DNA of 64,000 nt from Pustulibacterium marinum (GTDB taxonomy: Bacteria; Bacteroidota; Bacteroidia; Flavobacteriales; Flavobacteriaceae), in NCBI RefSeq assembly GCF_900116665.1, contig NZ_FPBK01000001.1, positions 766,112-830,111 on the forward strand, given 5' to 3'. Made by a program: the position numbers and the translations under genes. Positions within the stretch are counted from its first letter, which is position 1; the number at the start of each line of letters is the position of its first letter. Shown here in pieces: positions 40,050 through 47,472 of this stretch. The notes beneath the pieces were generated by a model. The model did not search any database, was not told where the DNA came from, and saw only the letters and a list, made by a program, of their open reading frames with translations.

Positions 40050-40688
40050 ATGTTTTATTTAAGACTTAACAAATTAAAAATACTTAATAATCGCGAATTT
40101 ATTGGGAAAGCTGAAGTAAAGCTTATCAGTTTTGTTACTCTAGGAGATTCCGATTTTCCTGAAATAACAGATTACCTGGCAACAAACGACGTTGATGAGA
40201 AAAAGGAAATTTTGAAATCTTCCGTTTCAAAAATTGTTAGTTCCCGTGTGATGCCCGAAATTCAAAAAGTGAAAGATAATCAGGTTATTTATTTTGGTGA
40301 TACCGGATATAATTTGTTTGTTTCAGAAACTATTCCGCAGGATTTAAACTGGATGTTATTGGCTATTGAATCTGATGGTAAAACTAGAGAAACAACTCAA
40401 ATTATAGATTCAATTTTGACCGATGAGAAAATCACGGATATAGTGGAGAAATTTAATGATATTACCAAAGTTTCCGGAGCCACAGCATCAATGGTTACGG
40501 CTTTAACTTCCATTGTAGCGGATACGTTGATTGCACTTTTTAAAGAAGATAAAGATGATCAAATAGGTTTGTTATTAACTTCTTTTATCAAACAGCAACA
40601 TTATCCAAACGGCAAGCGTGACAAAGAAAATATTCCAGATGCCACAGGAAATATGTTCACTGATTATACGATTTTTGGATTTGAGTAA
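40050..40688 (+). CDS. Protein of unknown function
   Basis: 212 residues with no signal peptide or membrane segment. The N-terminal ~120 residues look beta-rich (MFYLRLNKLKIL, IYFGDTGYNLFV), then a helical part with a small hydrophobic run (SGATASMVTALTSIVADTLIALF, in part), and an acidic/aromatic end (NMFTDYTIFGFE). I do not recognise the family. A C2-like or beta-sandwich N-domain is possible, but no metal-binding pattern is certain. It sits alone between the Rrf2 gene and a convergent SDR-like gene. Confidence 0.7.
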   Translation: MFYLRLNKLKILNNREFIGKAEVKLISFVTLGDSDFPEITDYLATNDVDEKKEILKSSVSKIVSSRVMPEIQKVKDNQVIYFGDTGYNLFVSETIPQDLNWMLLAIESDGKTRETTQIIDSILTDEKITDIVEKFNDITKVSGATASMVTALTSIVADTLIALFKEDKDDQIGLLLTSFIKQQHYPNGKRDKENIPDATGNMFTDYTIFGFE

Positions 40689-40691
40689 ACT

Positions 40692-42119
40692 TTATTTCTT
40701 AGCGGCGATATTACGTATCATCCCTCCAAAAATAAAGTAGTGGAATGGTAAAACACTGTACCAATACAGTCTTCCCCAAATTCCTTTGGGTCTAAATGTT
40801 GCTGTTTGGTGCAGTACATTGTTTTTATCAATTTTAAATTCTAACCATGCTTCTCCGGGAAGTCTCATTTCGGCCAAGAGTAGTAGTCTTTTTTCTTTTT
40901 TGTCAGCTAATAGAACGCGCCAAAAGTCAAGAGAATCTCCGGCGTAGATTTTATTCATATGAGTTCTTCCTCTTCGTAGCCCAACACCGCCAACCATTTT
41001 ATCCATAACACCACGAATTTTCCATAGAAAATTACCATAGTACCAACCGGTAGTGCCACCAATACTCCAAATATTCTTCAAAGTTTGCTCAGGATTATCA
41101 ATCTTTAATTCTTTTTTATCCGTAAGTACACCGTGTTTGGGAACTTGAATATATTTATTCAGACTTTTCTTGACACGTCCGCTCGCCATAGAATCTTTCC
41201 AACTACTGATCACTTCATTCTGATCTATTTTTTTGAATGCAGATTGAATAGCTTCTTCGTAGGAGAGTGGTTTCCAATTGAAATAATCTTGCAAACGAGA
41301 ATCACTAGCTACAACTTCCATTTTCATGCTATCTACTAAATTAACTGCTAGCTTATAAGAAGTAGATGTTACAAAATACAACCAATAACTCGAAAGTTTT
41401 GGCGTCATCACGGGAACTACGCCAATGTGTATCTGCAAGCCACGTACTTTAGCATAGCCTTTCAACATTTTCTTATAATTCAACACATCGGGTCCGCCAA
41501 CATCGTAAGAATCATCATAACAATTTTCATCGCCCAGAACATGTGAAAGGTAAAAAATGATATCTCGTATAGCAATAGGATGCGTTTTGGTCAGCACCCA
41601 TTTTGGAGTAATCATCACCGGTAGTTTTTCACATAAATCTCTAATAATTTCAAAGGAAGAACTTCCCGAACCTACAATAATTCCGGCTCGTATGGTGGTG
41701 AGATGAAAATCTCCTTTTTGTAAAATCTCTTCAGTATTCTTGCGTGAAGAAAGATGTTTTGACAGTTTTTCCTCGTTTACAATTCCACTTAAAAAAATGA
41801 CTTGTTCAATAGAGGTTTCGGAAACAAGTTTGTTGAAATTTTCTGCAGCTTTTGCCTCTTTCTTGTCAAAATCCTTTGTGGAAGAAGTCATACTATGAAT
41901 CAAATAGTAAGCCGCGTCTATATCTGCCGGGATAGGATCTGAATTTTCAATATTCAAGAAATCAACTTCAATTACCGAAACTTCAGCACGTGTTTCTTCA
42001 TCTAGCGCTAACCGATTTGCATCGCGAACGGCACAAACAATTTCGTGTCCCATTTCCAACAATTTGGGTAACAAACGCATTCCAATGTATCCATTGGCTC
42101 CGGTGAGTAAAATTTTCAT
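40692..42119 (-). CDS. SDR-type NAD(P)-binding oxidoreductase with DUF2867-like domain
   Basis: 475 residues. The N-terminal Rossmann fold has the glycine motif TGANGYIGMRLLP (about 6-18) and resembles atypical SDR proteins (NmrA/complex I 39-kDa type). The C-terminal ~150 residues, with RRGRTHMNKIYAGDSLDFWRV and LPGEAWLEFKI, match what is called DUF2867. Substrate is unknown. The gene converges on the unknown gene with 3 bases between the ends. Confidence 0.85.
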   Translation of the reverse strand: MKILLTGANGYIGMRLLPKLLEMGHEIVCAVRDANRLALDEETRAEVSVIEVDFLNIENSDPIPADIDAAYYLIHSMTSSTKDFDKKEAKAAENFNKLVSETSIEQVIFLSGIVNEEKLSKHLSSRKNTEEILQKGDFHLTTIRAGIIVGSGSSSFEIIRDLCEKLPVMITPKWVLTKTHPIAIRDIIFYLSHVLGDENCYDDSYDVGGPDVLNYKKMLKGYAKVRGLQIHIGVVPVMTPKLSSYWLYFVTSTSYKLAVNLVDSMKMEVVASDSRLQDYFNWKPLSYEEAIQSAFKKIDQNEVISSWKDSMASGRVKKSLNKYIQVPKHGVLTDKKELKIDNPEQTLKNIWSIGGTTGWYYGNFLWKIRGVMDKMVGGVGLRRGRTHMNKIYAGDSLDFWRVLLADKKEKRLLLLAEMRLPGEAWLEFKIDKNNVLHQTATFRPKGIWGRLYWYSVLPFHYFIFGGMIRNIAAKK

Positions 42120-42197
42120 TTTCAGCAGTTTTTCCTAAGATACTGAAAATAGCAGAATTTTTTCTGAACACTTTTCCAAAAACCTCTTAGCATTCTC

Positions 42198-42620
42198 TTA
42201 AAAAAGAGTTGGGTTTTCTGGAGTTTGTAAGGCTTTCTCTCCAAGAACTTTTTCTATGAAAGGGTGAACGTTGGTAGTGGCTTTCACCTTTACAAAATTT
42301 TGATCTTTATAAATAGTATAACTGTGAGATTCTCCTTTGTAAATATTCAGTTTGTAATACGGAATAACAAAAGCAAATGTTTCCAACAGTGACCGAAATC
42401 TAATAATAATACCTTTTGGACGCATTTCTATATTGCAGGTATTGGTGTTTTGGTCTAGCGCTAATAGTGTATTGATTTCCGTACTTGCATTGATAATAGT
42501 GAGTTTTGGCGAGCCATTTCCTTTCAGTTTCCATCGTGCTTTGAAACCAAACTGTTTTCCAACTTCAGTATCAATTTTCTCATTGATTTCTGGGAGATTA
42601 TAGGAATCGTTTACCAGCAT
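42198..42620 (-). CDS. Small protein of unknown function
   Basis: 140 residues with no signal peptide, alternating beta-strands (KLTIINASTEIN, CNIEMRPKGIIIRF, NIYKGESHSYTIY, FVKVKATT) and a short helical end. The strand order suggests a small beta-barrel or PH-like fold, but I do not recognise the family. It lies between the SDR gene and marC-like gene, all in the same direction. Confidence 0.72.
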   Translation of the reverse strand: MLVNDSYNLPEINEKIDTEVGKQFGFKARWKLKGNGSPKLTIINASTEINTLLALDQNTNTCNIEMRPKGIIIRFRSLLETFAFVIPYYKLNIYKGESHSYTIYKDQNFVKVKATTNVHPFIEKVLGEKALQTPENPTLF

Positions 42621-42644
42621 TTTTTCTTTTGAAGATACTAAAAT

Positions 42645-43274
42645 TTACTTCAAACTAGAAAGTATTGAAATTACAGAAGTACTTATGTATTCAATCCCAA
42701 TGGCAATTACTATAAAACCAATGATTCTGGAAATAGCGTTGATCCCAGACGCTCCTAAGAATTTCACGATAAAATGAGCAAATTTCAGCATCACATAGAC
42801 TACAATACAAACCGCTGTAACCGCTAAAATGGCTGTGACAATTTCTATGGATTTGGTGTAAGTCTGATTTAAAGTGATTAATAATGAAATAGAACCAGGG
42901 CCAGCAAGCATGGGAATAGCAAGCGGAGTTAATGCAATGTCGTTTCGTTCTTGAATATCTTCTTTGACTCTGGATTTTTCCATCCCTTTATGTTTCGAAA
43001 ATGTTCCTGTAAGCAAGGCAAAACCTGAAGTTACTATAATCAAACCTCCAGCAATTCTTAAAGAATCAATCGTAATACCGAAAAACCCTAAAATGTATTT
43101 CCCACTAAAAAAGGAAATGAGTAAAATAATGAAAGTGTTAATGGCGGTCCAAAGTGAAATTCTAGCTTGTTCTTTTGCGCTGTCGTCTTGCGTTAACCCT
43201 ACAAAAACCGGAACGGTTCCAAGTGGATTGATCACTGAAAAAAGCGCTGCAAAAATGTAAACGAATAATTCCAT
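42645..43274 (-). CDS. MarC-family integral membrane protein
   Basis: 209 residues with about six membrane segments. MELFVYIFAALFSVINPLG at the start and the NPLGTVPVF and LAIPMLAGPGSI motifs are those of the MarC/UPF0056 family, whose function is unknown. The start at 43274 is the first ATG; the longer frame would need a TTG at 43289. Confidence 0.9.
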   Translation of the reverse strand: MELFVYIFAALFSVINPLGTVPVFVGLTQDDSAKEQARISLWTAINTFIILLISFFSGKYILGFFGITIDSLRIAGGLIIVTSGFALLTGTFSKHKGMEKSRVKEDIQERNDIALTPLAIPMLAGPGSISLLITLNQTYTKSIEIVTAILAVTAVCIVVYVMLKFAHFIVKFLGASGINAISRIIGFIVIAIGIEYISTSVISILSSLK

Positions 43275-43398
43275 AGTTTTTTGCGGCAAAAGTCATCTAA
43301 AAGCCAACATTAGTGTTTACCGAAAGTTTAAGAAATGGTTGTGAAAACTGCTTTAGCGAACTGTGTCAATCTAGCTTTAAGAATAACAACATAAAATG

Positions 43399-43406
43399 TA
43401 TCTTTG
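43399..43406 (+). promoter_or_regulatory. -7 element of argS
   Basis: TATCTTTG is a full TAnnTTTG match followed by CAC, 24 bases before the argS ATG at 43431. No clear -33 TTTG was seen at 19-21 bases. The element lies inside the longer TTG-started reading frame, which supports the ATG. Confidence 0.65.
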
Positions 43407-43430
43407 CACCTCTTAAAAGAAAAAGAACTC

Positions 43431-45209
43431 ATGAATATGCAAAACTTGTTAACTCAAAAAGTACAAGAAGCTGTTAAAGCTATTTTTGATGCGGAACTTC
43501 CATCGGTAGAATTTCAGGCAACCCGTAAAGAATTTGCCGGCGATATCACCGTTGTTGTATTCCCAATGTTACGCGTGGTAAAAGGAAATCCGCAAGTGAT
43601 TGGAGAGCAAATTGGAACGTATTTGAAAGAGCAAGTTGCAGAAGTGAGCGATTTTAATGTGGTAAAAGGATTTTTGAATTTAGTAATTGATCCTTCGTTC
43701 TACATGAACTTTTTCAACGGAATGAAAACCGATGCCAATTTTGGTTTGGTAACTTCGGAAGCAGACGCAAAAGCGGTGATGGTAGAATATTCTTCGCCAA
43801 ACACCAACAAGCCATTGCATTTGGGGCACATCCGAAACAACTTATTAGGCTATTCAGTTGCTGAAATTTTAAAAGCAGCCGGAAACAAAGTGTACAAAAC
43901 ACAGATCATCAACGATCGTGGAATTCATATTTGTAAGTCGATGTTGGCTTGGCAAAAGTTTGGAAATGGTGAAACACCAGCGTCTACCGGATTAAAAGGA
44001 GACAAGTTAGTTGGGAATTATTATGTGGCTTTTGATAAGGCTTACAAAGAAGAAATCAATCAATTAGTTGAGCAGGGAGTTGATAAAAAAGAGGCTGAAA
44101 AGCAAGCTCCGTTATTGTTAGAAGCTCAGGAAATGTTGCGTAAATGGGAAGCTGGTGATGAAGAAGTGGTAACACTTTGGAAAACCATGAACCAATGGGT
44201 GTACGATGGTTTTGAAGTAACCTACAAAAACCTAGGCGTCGATTTTGACGATTATTATTACGAAAGCAATACCTATTTATTGGGAAAAGAATTTGTAGCA
44301 GAAGGTCTTTCTAAAGGTGTTTTTTATAAGAAAGAAGATGGTTCGGTTTGGTGTGATTTAACCGAAGACGGACTAGATGAAAAGATAGTATTGCGTGCCG
44401 ATGGTACAGCAGTGTACATGACACAAGATATTGGGACGGCTATTCAGCGTGTGAAAGATCATCCAGATGTTGGCGGAATGGTGTACACAGTAGGTAACGA
44501 GCAAGATTATCATTTTAAAGTATTGTTCTTGATCTTGAAAAAACTTGGATTTGACTGGGCTGAAAAATTATTCCATTTAAGTTATGGAATGGTTGATCTA
44601 CCAAGTGGAAAAATGAAGAGTAGAGAAGGTACGGTTGTAGATGCTGATGACTTGGTAGCTGAAATGGCAACCACTGCCGGAGAAATCTCAGAAGAGCTTG
44701 GAAAGTTAGATGGTTTTTCTGAAGAAGAAAAGCAAGAGTTGTATAAAACTATTGGTTTAGGAGCCTTGAAATATTACATTTTAAAAGTAGATCCTAAAAA
44801 ACGAATCTTGTTCGACCCGAAAGAATCTATCGATTTTCAAGGTAATACAGGGCCGTTTATACAATATACTCATGCGCGTATTCAATCCATTTTGCGCAAA
44901 GCAGATTTCAACTTAGATGTTGAGGTTTCAACTGTAGAATTGCACGAGAAAGAGAAAGAATTGTTGAAACAATTACAATTATTCCCGGAAGTGGTTCAAA
45001 GTGCAGCGGCAAATTATAGTCCGGCTTTAGTTGCAAATTATGTGTACGATTTGGTAAAAGAATTCAATTCATTCTATCAAAATGTATCTATTTTAGGAGA
45101 AGAAGACGAACAGAAAAAAGTCTTCAGAGTACAATTGGCAAAAGCCGTTGGGACAACGATTAAAAACGGTTTTGCATTGTTAGGAATTCAAGTTCCGGAT
45201 AGAATGTAA
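43431..45209 (+). CDS. argS: Arginyl-tRNA synthetase
   Basis: Charges tRNA-Arg. The protein has 592 residues from the ATG at 43431. The N-terminal Add-1 domain (about 1-110) is followed by the class I core with the HIGH-type motif PLHLGHIRNN (about 120-130), and the GKMKSREGTVV segment that stands in for KMSKS in this family. The C-terminal DALR anticodon-binding domain includes FIQYTHARIQSILRKA. An upstream TTG at 43404 was rejected because it lies inside the promoter. A terminator follows. Confidence 0.97.
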   Translation: MNMQNLLTQKVQEAVKAIFDAELPSVEFQATRKEFAGDITVVVFPMLRVVKGNPQVIGEQIGTYLKEQVAEVSDFNVVKGFLNLVIDPSFYMNFFNGMKTDANFGLVTSEADAKAVMVEYSSPNTNKPLHLGHIRNNLLGYSVAEILKAAGNKVYKTQIINDRGIHICKSMLAWQKFGNGETPASTGLKGDKLVGNYYVAFDKAYKEEINQLVEQGVDKKEAEKQAPLLLEAQEMLRKWEAGDEEVVTLWKTMNQWVYDGFEVTYKNLGVDFDDYYYESNTYLLGKEFVAEGLSKGVFYKKEDGSVWCDLTEDGLDEKIVLRADGTAVYMTQDIGTAIQRVKDHPDVGGMVYTVGNEQDYHFKVLFLILKKLGFDWAEKLFHLSYGMVDLPSGKMKSREGTVVDADDLVAEMATTAGEISEELGKLDGFSEEEKQELYKTIGLGALKYYILKVDPKKRILFDPKESIDFQGNTGPFIQYTHARIQSILRKADFNLDVEVSTVELHEKEKELLKQLQLFPEVVQSAAANYSPALVANYVYDLVKEFNSFYQNVSILGEEDEQKKVFRVQLAKAVGTTIKNGFALLGIQVPDRM

Positions 45210-45233
45210 TTCAAATAATATATTGAAAAATTA

Positions 45234-45264
45234 AAGCGAAATCATCCACGATTTCGCTTTTTTT
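45234..45264 (+). terminator. Terminator of argS
   Basis: Stem AAAGCGAAATC / GATTTCGCTTT with an ATCCAC loop, followed by a T-run. Confidence 0.92.
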
Positions 45265-45349
45265 ATGATGTTTATGGATAGAAAGAAACTAAAAATCCAA
45301 TTTTTAATCGAATGGATATTTGGCTAATTTGCATTCAAAATAGATAGAG

Positions 45350-45901
45350 ATGTATATAGAAGATGAGACTTTTACTGGTGTTAATCAGCTTGAAAGAGCC
45401 GAATATGAATACTGCACATTCGTAAATTGCGATTTGTCAAATGCTTTTCTAAATGGTTTCAAGTTTTTGGAATGTGAGTTTGAAGATTGTAATTTGAGTA
45501 ATGCGAATTTGGTGGCAACGGCTTTCAAAAACGTTACGTTTACCAATTGTAAATTGATGGGACTCGATTTTAGTAAAAGTGATTCTTTTGGTTTTGAAGT
45601 TACGTTCAATACGTGTCAATTAATGCATGCCAATTTCTATCAAGTTCAGTTGAAGAAAACTTATTTCAATAGTTGTAAAATAGTGGAAGTTGATTTTTCG
45701 GAAGCGGATTTGTCACAGGCAGTGTTTTCAGAATGTGATTTAAGCGGAGCAATTTTTGAACAAACCAATTTAGAAGGAACCGATTTTAGAACTTCGGAAT
45801 ATTTTCAAATTCATCCGGAATTTAATAGAATGAAAGGCGCTAAGTTTTCCAAAGAAAATATTGCCGGACTTGTACAACATCTCAAAATTAAAATTGAATG
45901 A
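45350..45901 (+). CDS. Pentapeptide-repeat protein, Qnr/McbG-like
   Basis: 183 residues of repeats of the A/C-D/N-L/F-x-x type (CDLSNAFLNG, CNLSNANLVA, ADLSQAVFSE, CDLSGAIFEQ), which form a right-handed square beta-helix. The overall length is close to McbG (187) and below Qnr (about 218). The C-terminal segment FNRMKGAKFSKENIAGLV resembles the end of gyrase-protecting members. Such proteins mimic DNA and protect gyrase from quinolones or microcins; activity here is inferred. The start codon of the next gene overlaps its stop by four bases. Confidence 0.82.
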   Translation: MYIEDETFTGVNQLERAEYEYCTFVNCDLSNAFLNGFKFLECEFEDCNLSNANLVATAFKNVTFTNCKLMGLDFSKSDSFGFEVTFNTCQLMHANFYQVQLKKTYFNSCKIVEVDFSEADLSQAVFSECDLSGAIFEQTNLEGTDFRTSEYFQIHPEFNRMKGAKFSKENIAGLVQHLKIKIE

Positions 45902-46380
45902 TGGAGGTGAAAATAGTTTATGTAAAAGAAAGAGTGCTTATTGGTAAATGTATGAGCATGTCTTTTGCAAACAATAAATCAAGAGAACTTTGGCAATCTT
46001 TCAGGAGTGATTTAGCAAAGAAATCTATAAGTGTTGAAACTCCTTTTGTCAATTTACATAACTATCCAGCTGATTTTAGTTTTTCAGCATTCAATCCGAA
46101 TAAAGAATTTGATAAGTGGGCGTTGGTAGAAGTTCCAGAAAGTACCGAAGTTCCTGATTGTTTTGAGAAATTTGTATTGGAAGCGGGGTATTATGCAACT
46201 TTTGAATATCAAGGTTTAGCACAAGATTGTCAAGTAGAAGTTCAAAAGTTGTTTACGGAATGGTTGCCAAAATCGGGTTATCAATTAGACACAAGACCGC
46301 ATTTTGAAGAATTGGGTGAAGGGTATCATCCTTTAGATCCAAATAGTAAAGAGCAAATTTTTGTTCCCGTAAAGAAATAA
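45898..46380 (+). CDS. GyrI-like effector-binding protein
   Basis: 160 residues with the GyrI-like/AraC-effector fold: an N-terminal strand with KIVYVKERVLIG, a central WALVEVPE-like segment (FDKWALVEVPES) and the hallmark end EWLPKSGYQLDTRPHFE. The family includes GyrI (SbmC) of E. coli, which counteracts gyrase poisons, and many small-molecule-binding regulators. It overlaps the pentapeptide gene by four bases (ATGA), and an alternative ATG lies at 45901. The pair could act together at gyrase. Confidence 0.82.
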   Translation: MMEVKIVYVKERVLIGKCMSMSFANNKSRELWQSFRSDLAKKSISVETPFVNLHNYPADFSFSAFNPNKEFDKWALVEVPESTEVPDCFEKFVLEAGYYATFEYQGLAQDCQVEVQKLFTEWLPKSGYQLDTRPHFEELGEGYHPLDPNSKEQIFVPVKK

Positions 46381-46410
46381 AAAACCACCCGTTGGTTGGG
46401 TGGTTTTTAC
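46381..46410. terminator. Bidirectional terminator between the GyrI-like and DUF6607-like genes
   Basis: AAAACCACCC / GGGTGGTTTT stem with a GTTGGTT loop, starting immediately after the GyrI-like stop. A-run and T-run on both sides serve the two convergent genes. Confidence 0.9.
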
Positions 46411-46439
46411 TTCAAACAAAATAAAAAATCAAATATGGA

Positions 46440-47336
46440 TTATTTCACAAAGCTGTCAATAATCTTGTCAGTTGTTTTCTTTTTTGCATCTGGTTCTAGT
46501 GCAAATAAGAATTTGTAAAGTGGTTTTCCTTCTACAACTTTTTCTAATGCTAGATCTTGGTTTTTAGCATATATTTTCTCCCATCTTGCACGTACATTTT
46601 TCCAAAGCGATCCGTACTCTGCCCAATACTTTTGAGCATCTTTACATTTGCTGTCATCAACTTTAGTATACACGTCAAATCCTTTTTCTTCTGCTAAAAG
46701 AACATCTTCGGCATCATCACTCCTTACTATTTTTTTGTTGTCTTGTTCATGTGTCCAACCAAAATCTGTAATAGCATGAATATTTCTTCTATTTAGAACA
46801 TTGTAGTCGTGTCTTTTTGTATATTCTCTTCTTGGTAAAGGTGCATCTGTTGTGTTTACCCAATAGTGTTTTCCATCAACATGAACCCAAGAACCTGTAC
46901 CTTCATATCTTGGACTATCATCAACTTGATAAACTTTTTGAGTCCATTGTCCTTCTACTTCTTCAGGAGAAAGTTGTGTGAATTTCCAAGTATTATCTTT
47001 GTGAAATTCATATAAATTAGTGTTTTCAAAAAGCCAATCTTGTCTCCAGTGTTTTACAATCATTCCACCACCAACTAGCAATAAATGTTGCATAGAAATT
47101 TTGTCTTCACTGTCTTCAACTAATTGAACCCATTCTAAGCCAGCGTCATGTTTTGTTTCTGAGGGATAGTAAGTAGAATCTTTTGAATAACTAAAAGTCT
47201 CTGTGAAGTTAAATTTTACTTCATAACAGCCACACATATCTTTTATAGATTTTTTGTCTTGCTCTTTTTTAGTTTGAGCAGATGTAAAATTAAATAATGA
47301 CGCTGCTAATAAACAGGTTATTAAAGTTGATTTCAT
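46440..47336 (-). CDS. DUF6607-like secreted protein beside the haem-uptake genes
   Basis: 298 residues with a signal peptide ending at TSAQ. No lipobox. Trp/Tyr-rich beta structure (KHWRQDWLFENTNLYEF, GTGSWVHVDGKHYWVN) and a Cys pair (MCGCYEV). From memory it fits a Bacteroidota family called DUF6607 that often accompanies HmuY genes. It diverges from the TonB receptor gene, so the two may share a control region. Its function is unknown. Confidence 0.72.
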   Translation of the reverse strand: MKSTLITCLLAASLFNFTSAQTKKEQDKKSIKDMCGCYEVKFNFTETFSYSKDSTYYPSETKHDAGLEWVQLVEDSEDKISMQHLLLVGGGMIVKHWRQDWLFENTNLYEFHKDNTWKFTQLSPEEVEGQWTQKVYQVDDSPRYEGTGSWVHVDGKHYWVNTTDAPLPRREYTKRHDYNVLNRRNIHAITDFGWTHEQDNKKIVRSDDAEDVLLAEEKGFDVYTKVDDSKCKDAQKYWAEYGSLWKNVRARWEKIYAKNQDLALEKVVEGKPLYKFLFALEPDAKKKTTDKIIDSFVK

Positions 47337-47381
47337 AATTGTTTAATACGTTACGGTTAATAAATCTAGGGGCAAAAATAG

Positions 47382-47457
47382 TAAATTTATTTAGATTGGT
47401 TAAAAATAATAAATATATTTGCACCGCCTTATCGAGAGTAAGTCTAAATAAAATTTA
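47382..47457. promoter_or_regulatory. Inverted repeat around the haem-receptor promoter
   Basis: TAAATTTATTTAGA (47382-47395) and TCTAAATAAAATTTA (47443-47457) are near-complementary, with one extra base in the right arm. They flank the -7 element in the divergent gap. This may be an operator or a DNA loop; it does not match the E. coli Fur box. Confidence 0.35.
47414..47421 (+). promoter_or_regulatory. -7 element of the haem-uptake operon
   Basis: TATATTTG is a full TAnnTTTG match followed by CACC, 51 bases before the receptor start. No strong -33 element is seen. Confidence 0.55.
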
Positions 47458-47472
47458 AATCAAAACCAACTA

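Noticed and set aside
43404-43430. TTG start for argS
   Set aside because: The TTG lies inside the -7 promoter element and so would not be transcribed.
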